DNA from: Limnomonas spitsbergensis
Taxonomy: Eukaryota; Chlorophyta; Chlorophyceae; Chlamydomonadales
Assembly (NCBI GenBank): GCA_037349105.1
Contig: JAYJMM010000083.1
Span: 310,001 to 374,000, forward strand
Reading direction: 5' to 3'
DNA: 64,000 nucleotides
In this document: piece after piece, positions 50,086 through 61,200 of the stretch
Position numbering within the stretch: the first letter of the stretch is position 1
Layout of the letters: each line of letters opens with the position of its first letter
Made by a program: the position numbers and the translations under genes
The notes under the pieces: model-generated
What the model was told of the DNA's origin: nothing
Database searches by the model: none
The model's input: only the letters and a program-made list of their open reading frames with translations

Positions 50086-51814
50086 TCACTCTACCGATTT
50101 GGGCGCGAGGCAAGGCAGGAAACTGCACCAGCCACCGCGTTTAGCAGGCAAGGTCGCTGGCGGCTTGTGGGCCTGCCCCTCCCTGGCAGCAAGCATTTCC
50201 GGCGGGGACGCAGCGAGATCAAGCACCTTGAGCTTCAGCTCGGCCCCTAATCCCTTCGCAGCTGTTGCAGCACATGCAACGGCCGTGGGCTCTGCTGTAT
50301 CCTGAGCGCGTGTTGTACGCTCCTCAAGCAATTCATTGACCGTCACAACATTCACCATGCTGCTCTCTGCCTGTGGGTCGGCGCCAACGCTGCCCTCGCA
50401 CCGCGCGCCTTGCAAAGCCCCGACTGCAGCAGCAGCAGTCGCCATCCCTGAGGCTGCTTCCATCCGCACACCAACGGCAGCTCGCTGTACTCCAAAAGTC
50501 TGAGATCCCACAGTCAATGGCGATGGCACGACGCCTGCTCCCGCTTCTGCCCTGAGGAGCCCGCGCGCCGCTGGCACTCGGTCACAGTCCCCCTGTAAGG
50601 CCTGTGCCTCCCCTGCCTTGCTCTCACTGGACATACCCCATGCTACCATCCTAAGAGGCCGCCTCCGGTCATCCTCCCCGGTCTTGATTGTTGCAGCAGC
50701 AGGTGGGGACGAGGACGCGATGTCGTAGGCGGGTGGCTCGATTGTATCGGGCTCCTTAGCATCCGGTGATAAAGCAGGGCTTTCCGCGGCAGATGAATCT
50801 TGCACTGAGCTGCCATTGTTGGCGGGGGCCTGCGCCACGCCACTCCCCTCATCAGAAGGGTCACGAGCCTGAGCTGACCCACGCAGCCCCTCCTGCATTT
50901 GATCTCCGAGGACCTGGCTGCCTTCCCGCTCCATGTCCTCCTCCCCCTCTTCGTCCATGTCCGGCAGCTCCCCCAGCAGATCGAAGATCGCTTCGCAATG
51001 CCCACCTTGGCTGCTATGAACTCCTCCATCCGCGGTCGCCGCACACCCCTCTTCCATCCGTGGAACAGCATCAATAGCAACATGGCCCAGCTCCCCCAGA
51101 GCGTGACAGGGTACAGCAACAGACGACGTAGGAGGAGCTGCAGCCAATGACTCAGTTGAGAACAGCAAGGAGGGCGGCACCGTTACCCTGTTTTCCGTGC
51201 CTGCCACCACTGCCCCCTCCGTAGCAGAATCCGCAACAGCAGCAGCAGGCACTTGCATGTCTGCTGGAGCCTCCACAGCAGCAGCAGCAGCAGCAGCAGC
51301 AGGCGACTGAAAGTCTTCTGGAACCTCCACAGCAGCGACAGCAGGGGACTGCATGTCCGCTGAAGCATCCACATCAGCAGCAGCAGCAGTCGAATGCATG
51401 TCTGCTGGAGCTTCCACAGCAGCAGCAGCAGGCGACTGCATGTCTGCTGGAGCGTCCACAACAGCAGTAGCAGAAGGAAGCTGCATGTCTGCTGGAAATT
51501 CAACTGCAGCAGCAGCAGCAGCAGCAGTAGGCGACGGCATGTCTGCTGGAGCCTTCACAGCAGCAGCAGCAGGCGGCTGCATGTCTGCTGGAGCGTCCAC
51601 AGCAGCAGCAGCAGCTGGCGGCTGCATGTCTGCTGGAGCCTTCACAGCAGAAGCAGCAGGCGGCTGCATGTCTGCGGGAGCGTCCACAGCAGCAGCAGCA
51701 GCTGGCGGCTGCATGTCTGCTGGAGCCTCCACATCAGAAGCAGCAGCAGGCGACTGGATGTATACTGGAGCTTCCACTGCAGCAGCAGGCGGCTGCATGT
51801 CTGCTGGCGCCTCC

Positions 51815-51856
<42 letters not shown>

Positions 51857-54800
51857 AGTGACCGTATGTCTGCTGGAGCCTTCACAGCAGCAGCAGCGGC
51901 AGCAGCAGCAGCAGCAGGCGGCTGCATGTCTGCTGGAGCTTCTGCAGCAGCAGCAGCAGGCGACTGCATGTTTGCTGGAGCCTCCACAACAGCAGCAGGC
52001 GGCTGCATCTCTGCTGGAGCCTCCACAACAGCAGCAGCAGCAGTAGCAGGCGCCTGCTTGTCTGCTGGAGCCTCCACAGCATCAGGAGCAGGCGACTGCA
52101 TGTCTGCTGGAGCTTCCACATCATCAGCAGCAGGTGGCTGCATGTCTACTGGAGCCTCCACAGCATCAGCAGCAGGCGACTGCGTGCCTGCTGGAGGGTC
52201 CACAACAGCATCAGCAGAAGGGGGCTGCATGTCTGCGGGAGCTTCCACATCAGCAGCAGCAGGCGGCTGCATGTCTGCTGGAGCCTCCACATCATCAGCA
52301 GCAGGCGACTGCATGTCTGCTGGAGCTTCCACAGCATCAGCAGCAGGCAGCTGCATGTCTGCTGAAGGCTCCACAGCATCAGCAGCAGGCGACTGCATGT
52401 CTGCTGGAGGGTCCACAACAGCAGCAGCAGCAGCAGCAGCAGGCGACTGCATGTCTGCTTGAGCTTCCACATCAGGAACAGCAGGCGGCTGCATGTCTGC
52501 AGGAGGTTCCACATCATCATCATCAGCAGCAGCAGCAGCAGGCGGATGCATGTCTGCTGGAGCCTCCACAGCATGAGCAGCAGGTGACTGCATGTCTGCG
52601 GGAGCTTCCACATCATCAGCAGCAGGCAACTGCATGTCTGCGGGAGGTTCCACATCAGCATCAGCATCAGCAGCAGCAGGCGGCTGCATGTCTGCTGGAG
52701 CCTCCACAGCATCAGGAGCAGGCGACTGCATGTCTGCGGGAGGTTCCACATCAGCAGCAGCAGCAGCAGCAGCAGGCGCCTGCATGTCTGCTGGAGCCTT
52801 CACAGCATCAGCAGCAGGCGACTGCATGTCTGCTGGAGCTTCCACATCATCAGCAGCAGGCGGCTGCATGTCTGCTGGAGTTTCCACAGCATCAGCTGCA
52901 GGCGACTGCATGTCTGCGGGAGGTTCCACATCATCAGCAGCAGCAGCAGCAGCAGGCGCCTGCATGTCTGCTGGAGCCTCCACAGCATCAGCAGCAGGCG
53001 ACTGCTTGTCTGCTGGAGCTTCCACATCATCAGCAGCAGGCGGCTGCTTGTCTGCTGGAGCCTCCACAGCATCAGCAGCAGGCGACTGCATGTCTGCTGA
53101 AGCCTCCACAGCATTAGCAGCAGGTGACTGCACATCTGCTGGAGCTTCCACATCATCAGCAGCAGGTGGCTGCATGTCTGCTGGAGCCTCCACATCAGCA
53201 GCAGCAGGCGGCTGCATGTCTGCTGGAGCCTCCACAGCATCAGCAGCAGGCGACTGCGTGCCTGCTGGAGGGTCCACAACAGCATCAGCAGAAGGGGGCT
53301 GCATGTCTGCGGGAGCTTCCACATCAGCAGCAGCAGGCGGCTGCATGTCTGCTGGAGCCTCCACAGCATCAGCAGCAGGCGACTGCATGTCTGCGGGAGG
53401 TTCCACATCAGCAGCAGCAGCAGCAGGCGGCTGCATGTCTGCTGGAGCCTCCACAGCATCAGCAGCAGGCGACTGCATGTCTGCTGGAGCTTCCACATCA
53501 TCAGCAGCAGGCGGCTGCTTGTCTGCTGGAGCTTCCACATCATCAGCAGCAGGCGGCTGCTTGTCTGCTGGAGCCTCTACAGCATCAGGAGCAGGCGACT
53601 GCATGTCTGCTGAAGCCTCCACAGCATCAGCAGCAGGTGACTGCACATCTGCTGGAGCTTCCACATCATCAGCAGCAGGCGGCTGCATGTCTGCTGGAGC
53701 CTCCACAGCATCAGCAGCAGGCGACTGCATGTCTGCGGGAGGTTCCACATCAGCAGCAGCAGGAGCAGCAGGCGGCTGCATGTCTGCTGGAGCCTCCACA
53801 GCATCAGGAGCAGGCGACTGCATGTCTGCGGGAGGTTCCACATCAGCAGCAGCAGCAGCAGCAGCAGGCGGCTGCATGTCTGCTGGAGCCTTCACAGCAT
53901 CAGCAGCGGGCGATTGCATGTCTGCGGGTGGTTCCACATCAGCAGCAGCAGGCGGCTGCATGTCTGCTGGGGTCTCCACAGCATCAGCAGCAGCATCAGC
54001 AGCAGGCGACTGCATGACCGCCGTTTTTGAGAAATTCTGCCTCTCTGCAACCGTCCCTGCTCCTGCTAGGGCCTGAACAACAGCGGCAAGGGGCTGCCCG
54101 AATTCTGGGTCAGTGGCATGCTCGTCAGCACCAGCAGCATTGTTGACCAAATCAGCAGGAACAACCTCATCAATGGCAGCCACGCACTCGCCTCGAGTAG
54201 GAGTGTCGGCGCTGCCACCATGATTGGATGCCCCTGTAGCAGCAGAAGCGACAAGAGTGGGACATATCCAAGCCAATATCCATGCCTCAAACAGCAACAA
54301 GGGCACGAACAGCCGGGGCAGCAGCACCAGAGACTGCAGTAGCAGCAACAACAGTGGCAGCAGCAGCAGCAGTAGCAGAGGCAGCAGCAGCAGAGGCAGC
54401 AACAGCAGAAGCAGCAACAGCAGGGGCTGGAGCAGCAGAGGCAGCAACAGCAGAGGCAGCAGCAGCAGAGGCAGAAACAGAATGATGGCAGCAACACCCA
54501 AGAGCGCAAAGGCCTTGGTCATCTCAGCAGTCGTACCTTGGACCGCTTTCGCTACACTGCCCTCCTCAGTGGCCGTGCCGCCGCCAGCGCTTGACAGCGT
54601 ACTGCCCTCCTCAGTGGCCATACCGCCAGCTACTGCCAGCGTCCTGCCCTCCTCAGTGGCCACACCGCCGCCAGCGCTTGACAGCGTACTGCCCTCCTCA
54701 GTGGCCATACCGCCAGCTACTGCCAGCGTCCTGCCCTCCTCAGTGGCCACACCGCCGCCAGCGCTTGACAGCGTACTGCCCTCCTCAGTGGCCATACCGC

Positions 54801-57800
54801 CAGCTACTGCCAGCGTCCTGCCCTCCTCAGTGGCCGTGCCGCCGCCAGCGCTTGACAGCGTACTGCCCTCCTCAGTGGCCATACCGCCAGCTACTGCCAG
54901 CGTCCTGCCCTCCTCAGTGGCCGTGCCGCCGCCAGCGCTTGACAGCGTACTGCCCTCCTCAGTGGCCATACCGCCAGCTACTGCCAGCGTCCTGCCCTCC
55001 TCAGTGGCCACACCGCCGCCAGCTACTGCCAGTGTCCTGCCCTCCTCAGTGGCCATACTGCCAGCTACTGCCAGCGTCCTGCCCTCCTCAGTGGCCATAC
55101 CGCCAGCTACTGCCAGCGTCCTGCCCTCCTCAGTGGCCATACTGCCAGCTACTGCCAGTGTCCTGCCCTCCTCAGTGGCCATACTGCCAGCTACTGCCAG
55201 CGTCCTGCCCTCCTCAGTGGCCGTACTGCCAGCTACTGCCAGCGTCCTGCCCTCCTCAGTGGCCGTACTGCCAGCTACTGCCAGCGTCCTGCCCTCCTCA
55301 GTGGCCGTACCGCCATTTCCTGACAGCATACTGTTTTTTCCAGCAGCAGGGCGACCGGTCACTGTTGATGTACTGCCCTCCCAAGCTGCTATACATCCAG
55401 CCGCTGTTGTTGTAGTGCCCTCAACGGCAGCCGTACCGCCAATCGCTGCAGTTGCACTACCCTCTTCAGCCGCTGTTATTGTACTGTCCTCTTCAGCAGC
55501 TGTACATCCAGCTGCTATCGCCGTACCGCCTCCCGTAGCAGCAGCTGTACCGCCAGCTGCTGCCATTATACTGCCTTCCTCAGCAGGGGCGGTAAAACCC
55601 ACCTCCGGAACCACAAGCGCCGAGACCGATGACTCGGAGCCCCACAAATCTCCGCCCCCGGCTGGCGAAGAGAGGCGGCCGCCCACGCCCAGGGGAGACG
55701 CAGACTCCGAAACCCAGTCGCTGTCGTAGGCGTCCGGATCCTCGACGGTCCCGCCGGCAACCCACTGCACTGCTGGCCCGCCCGCCAGCACGAGCTCTGG
55801 CAGCGTGAGTGGCTGTGGGGCAGACGGCGCCTCTGCTGCTGCTGGGGCGGAGGCCACCCCTGCCGCTGCGTTACCGGGATGCACCGCCGCCGCCTCCCCA
55901 GATTCCGGATTAAAACTCGGCTGGACGGCCCCCGCCAAACTCGAATCTGCGTCGGCCGCCGGCCGCTCTTGTCTGCCCCGGGTCCCCTCGACAGCGGCAG
56001 CCCCTGCAAGGGCAAGGCGCTCCGCCAACGCCGCTGCCTCGTCCGTGATCATGCTGTGACCTGCCAAAATGAAGTCGGCTCCGCTGCCCTCGCAAGCTTC
56101 AACTACACTAAGCAAAAACCTGGCATTTAATGCGGGCGCCGCCACCGGATCCTCCAACAGACCAGAGCGAGCAGCAGTCGTATCGAAAGGAGCACGCTCT
56201 CCAACCTGCATGCTGCCCCGCCCTTGAGGTAGGGCGCACAGACTGTGGTTTTCCTCAGCCGGGCCAGCTGCCGATGCAGGGACATTATTCACTCTGAAAC
56301 CTGCCCCGGCGCCCTTGACAGCAGCAGCAGCATCAGCGTCAGCAGTCCTGCTGCTCCAGTGCAGCGCACCGTCATCGCCGGCACCGAGCGCCAGAGCGGC
56401 CGCCAGGCTAGCAGCCTCCGCTTCCATGGCCTCCGGGTCCAGCGTGGCCCCCGACAGGAGTCGGTCGGTCGAAAGTTCCGGGGCCAGCGCCGCCACGCCC
56501 GCGCCAAGGCAGCGGTCTCCTCCGTCGCTGGAGGCGGAGCAGAGCGGAGCGGCCGCGGAAGAGTCCCCACACTCGTGTCGCTGCTCTTGCGCAGCCCTAG
56601 GGGAGCCTTGGTGGGGCCGGTCAGAGAGGTCGGAGGAGGCATCAGAGCCCAATGCCCGCCCAATGGCTGCTTCCGCGCCGCCGCCACCGCCGCAATCCTC
56701 CTCGCTCATGAAGCCATCCTGATCTAGATCCAACAGATCCGCACCGACGAGCACGGATCCCGCGACGCCGCGTGCCGGTCCCTCCCTGTCGTCCTCAGAT
56801 CCGACCAGCAGACCCGCCAGATCGATGCCAGCGGTGTCCGGGCCCAAACCTGGCGGCCGGATAATTGTCGTGTCTCTGGCAGCTCCCGTCGCCGCCTGCT
56901 CCCGTGCAACCTGCCGGGACATATAACCGGCGCTCGCTGTTTCTGAGCTACTCCCCATCAGAGGCGGCCCCCTGCCGGCGCCCCAGCTCACACCCTCGTG
57001 CGGCTCGGTCCCGTCCTCCCCGCCATCTACGTCGTCATCGAAGCGGTAGCAGCTGCCTTCGTCATCCAGGTCGAGGAGCTCCGCTTGGATACTGGACCTT
57101 ACAGACGCCACAGACTCAGAGGCCACTGCGACGGATCGGCGGGCGCCCCAGGCGGCGTCAAGAGCAGGAGAAGCAGAGGATGCCTTGCCCGAGGCAGCTT
57201 GCCGTGTCGGCGTGGAAGTCGGCTTTGATCCAAAGCCTGTTTTGAAGGTGCTGCTGCTGCGAAAGCTCATGCCCACCGCCCGAGTCGTCGCCACTGTGGC
57301 GGCCGCAGAGGAAGGAGGAGGACCCCGTCTGGCAGTGGCAGGTGCAGCTGAGGAGAAGGCGCTGGATACAGGCTTTCGTGCCGGGGAGGGTGCTACGGCA
57401 GCGGCGGCGGCGGCCGAGGGGGAGGCGCCCGGATGCAACGGCTTGGCGCCACCAACGCTGGCGCCGCCGCCCAACGGACGCCGCGCAGGGGGGGGCGTTG
57501 CGTGTGCATGTGGCGCTGGGATGCCACCAAACGAGGCGCGCACACTGGGCGGCAACGCACCTGTAGGGACCCCCCGGCCGGCTGCCGGGGCGGCAGCTGC
57601 CGCTGCCTCGGCCACCCCCAGCGCGGCGATGGGGTGGGCAATCGAGGCACGGCCGCTGCCAGTTGAGCCGCCAGCGACGCTGCTCGTGCTTGTGCGGCGG
57701 CTGGGGGTCGCTGAGGATGGAGCTGCCGAGGGCCGGGAAGAGGACCCAGATGGCCTCGGTAGCGGGGAAGCGGCCGCAGCCGCAGATTCCCCGTGCAGGC

Positions 57801-58243
57801 TGCTGCGAGTGAGAGAGCTGTGCAGAGAGGGCCCGGAGGCCGCTGCAGTGTGTGGTGCCTGCTGCCTCTGTGTGAGCGTGGATGCTCCGGCGACTGCTTT
57901 AACTCTAGATGGGGTTGCGGCAGCAGCAGCACCAGTGGCAGGAACAGCAGCGACACCAGCAGCACTAGAAGGAGCGGTTGTTGCTGCAACTCCAACGGCA
58001 GACCTTCTTGAGGCTTGTAGCGGTGTCGTCATCGATGCAGCTGGCGGCCGAACAGACGTGGATGGACCCAGCGGCGGCGGCGGTGTCGTCGCAACTTTGG
58101 CAGTGGCGCCGCCTACGGTCGCCGCACCTGGCTTCCTGATTATTCGCGAGGGTGGCGGTGGTGGCGTTTCTGCTGGAAACTCCGCCGCTGTTTTGTGAGG
58201 GTTGGGCGTTGCTGGCGCGCCAGGCATCGGCCGGGCGGCATAC
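50086..58243 (-). CDS. Giant protein, last exon (8158 bp)
   Basis: One frame stays open for over 8 kb. The in-frame ATG at 58257 is probably not the start. TCGTGCAG|GTATGCC at 58243 is a good acceptor and continues exactly the phase left by the exon ending at 59995. Introns hidden in the repetitive part cannot be excluded. Confidence 0.8.
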
Positions 58244-61200
58244 CTGCACGATACCATGCATCAGTGTTTTGCCATTGCGCCGTAATTCAGAAATCGTGTC
58301 AGTAATTGCGGTACATTCCTGGTAAGAGCAGCTGAATTTGCCTTGAAATTACTTTGACTGAAGCTCAGCTACGTAATTCAGCCACCGTAAGGACCGAAAT
58401 CGGCACAGCCCTGATTACGATGAAGGTTTAGGGCACCTGCACAAGTGCACTACGCCCTGCATTCTTTTACCTGCTTTCCTAATCTGTGTATTGAGGATTC
58501 GTACGAGGGCATGTCATTTCATGATGTATAGATTAAGTAGGACCAGGGACAAACACCCATAGGCTAGGCCAGTCTCTTACAAGCATATCTGTATACCGAT
58601 TTAGGGTTAGGGTGTAGGGTTAACCCTGAACCCTAAACTTACAAGCATAGCTGTATACCGGTACAGTGCTACTGCACATGTGCTTTGCCTTCTCTCATAA
58701 TACCTGGTCCTGGCATACCGTAGATTTGCTTCAATTTCCCTCATAAGTCATAATTAATGTTGTTTGGGGTTATAGGGATCTATGACTATACTGATGATCG
58801 GTTGCCGACGCCAGTGTTCAGTTGAAAATTAAGAGCTTTTGATGACAGTTTGCGCAGAGGGCATCTTTAATATTATTGTTTTGTTTAATGCCTGAGGGAA
58901 GGCAACGCAAATCTATGGTACTGTATAATGCCGGCCATGTAGCACTGTACGTGTACTGTAGCACTGTACGTGTACTGTAGCACTGTACGTGTACTGTAGC
59001 ACTGTACGTGTACTGTAGCACTGTACGTGTACTGTAGCACTGTACGTGTACTGTAGCACTGTACGTGTACTGTAGCACTGTACGTGTACTGTAGCACTGT
59101 ACGTGTACTGTAGCACTGTACGTGTACTGTAGCACTGTACGTGTACTGTAGCACTGTACGTGTACTGTGGCACTGTACGTGTACGGTAGCACTGTACGTG
59201 TACTGTAGCACTGTACGTGTACTGTAGCACTGTACGTGTACTGTAGCACTGTACGTGTACTGTAGCACTGTACGTGTACTGTAGCACTGTACGTGTACTG
59301 TAGCACTGTACGTGTACTGTAGCACTGTACGTGTACTGTAGCACTGTACGTGTACTGTAGCACTGTACGTGTACTGTAGCACTGTACGTGTACTGTAGCA
59401 CTGTACGTGTACTGTAGCACTGTACGTGTACTGTAGCACTGTACGTGTACTGTAGCACTGTACGTGTACTGTAGCACTGTACGTGTACTGTAGCACTGTA
59501 CGTGTACTGTAGCACTGTACGTGTACTGTAGCATTGTACGTGTACTATAGCACTGTACGTGTACTGTAGCACTGCACATTCGTTTTGCATTCCCTCATCA
59601 TTAACGTTGCATAGGGATATATGAGGGATGCCGCAAAAAGCCAATGACGCATCCTCATTGCCCGTGCTTCAGCCAAAAATCAGCTGTTAGTGATTGATTG
59701 CCCTTAATGCAGCAACGAAAACAGTATTTGCTGCCATCCATATCCTAGGATAAGCCATACAGCTAGGTCACGGCCTACGTCCACAGGATCAGCCGGATTG
59801 TACTACGATAGTGCCACGATACGGCTCTATACAGCACAGGTTCAGCTGGATTGTGCTATATACCGTATATACCATAATTTAGGCCGCTACCCGGTCAGGA
59901 TTTGGTTGCTATCGGCACCGCCCTGGTGGCTATGCCCATTGCGGCACGCCAAAGATGGTCCGGGGCGCATTGAAGCAAATAGAGTGAGACCCACCTGCTG
60001 CTGCTGGACTTGTCTGCCCTCTTCAGCGAAGACCTGCCGCCAGCCACGCTATCTGCCCCCGCTCCCGACCCTGCTCTCGCTCCCTCTCCCTCTCCCGCTC
60101 CAGCCGCACAGATTGTGGCAGCCTGATGCATACCCCCCAAAGGCGCAGCAAGAGCAATGCTGCCCTTTGGAGCAGCAGGGGACGCAGCTGCGGCCGTCAC
60201 GCCCCGGCCGGCATGGTTGTACGCGGCGGGCGTGGCATGCCCCATCAGCTCGGGGCTCATTTCAATGCCTTCCACAAACAGGCTGGTCCTGCATGTGTGA
60301 GTGTGAAGGGACGGGAGGGGGGGTAGGCAAAAGAAATTCAGCAGGGTGTATCAAGGCCTCTGCTGCTTGGGGCCTCCGGCAACTCAAGCTTTGGTCCCCC
60401 CCAAGGCAGGTTTGGTCCCCCCCAGGTAAACCGGCATCCGGCCTTGAGTTGCCGGTGGAAGCTTTGGTCCCCCCCCAAGCGGCCACCGGCAACTCAAGCT
60501 TGGTCCCTCCGAGGCAAACCAGCGGGGCCTGCCAAGGGTGGTCTGGTGCGCACTAAAAAACTGGCTAGCAGGAATTTGTTTACAGTTGATCAATGTTAGC
60601 TTAGGCTTAATGGCCAAGGGATGAGTAGAAACCTCTATTTGTGTCTATGCTGCAGGGACAGCCCAATGCACCCCGCCCTGCACCCTGCTCACACACACGG
60701 AAACCAGACCATCACAAGAGTGTGCTGGAAACTAGCCCACCACAAGGGCATGCCATAAACCAGCCCACCACAAGGGCGTGCCGGAAACCAGCCCACCACA
60801 AGGGCGTGCCGGAAACCAGCCCACCACAAGGGCATGCCATAAACCAGCCCACCACAAGGGCATGCCATAAACCAGCCCACCACAAGGGCGTGCCGGAAAC
60901 CAGCCCACCACAAGGGCATGCCGAAAACCAGCCCACCACAAGGGCGTGCCGGAAACCAGCCCACCACAAGGGCAAGCCGGAAACCAGCCCGCCACATACC
61001 GGCCACTGCACCCCCCCCACACACCTTTCACTTCCCACCACCACCACCACCTGCCACAGCATCACCGCACTCCACCCATTTGCCACACCTGGGCGAGCTA
61101 AAACATCCTTTGCCTTTCTTTTACAGCCTTTTGTTCTTTCCTTCACGTTATTTCCCACTGTTCCTCTCGCACCTGGGTGTGAACATAAATCAAACCAGCT

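Noticed and set aside
49678..50144. Overlapping open frames on both strands (about 90-125 codons)
   Set aside because: Neither strand shows a recognised domain. The plus-strand frame looks slightly more protein-like, but I cannot support it as a gene.
51353..54076. Plus-strand Ser/Ala/Gly/Cys and Gln-rich open frames
   Set aside because: Antisense shadows of the CAG/GCT-rich coding repeats of the giant minus-strand protein, which has the longer frame and splice-phase support.
54224..55729. 501-codon plus-strand frame rich in PSSVA repeats
   Set aside because: Antisense of the TEEG repeat array. No independent support.
50086..58257. ATG at 58257 as the start of the giant protein
   Set aside because: The ATG lies 14 bp before a good acceptor, and exons further upstream join at that acceptor in the correct phase.
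58818..59644. Tyr/Ser/Thr/Cys-rich minus-strand open frames
   Set aside because: Artefact of the 19-bp intronic array.
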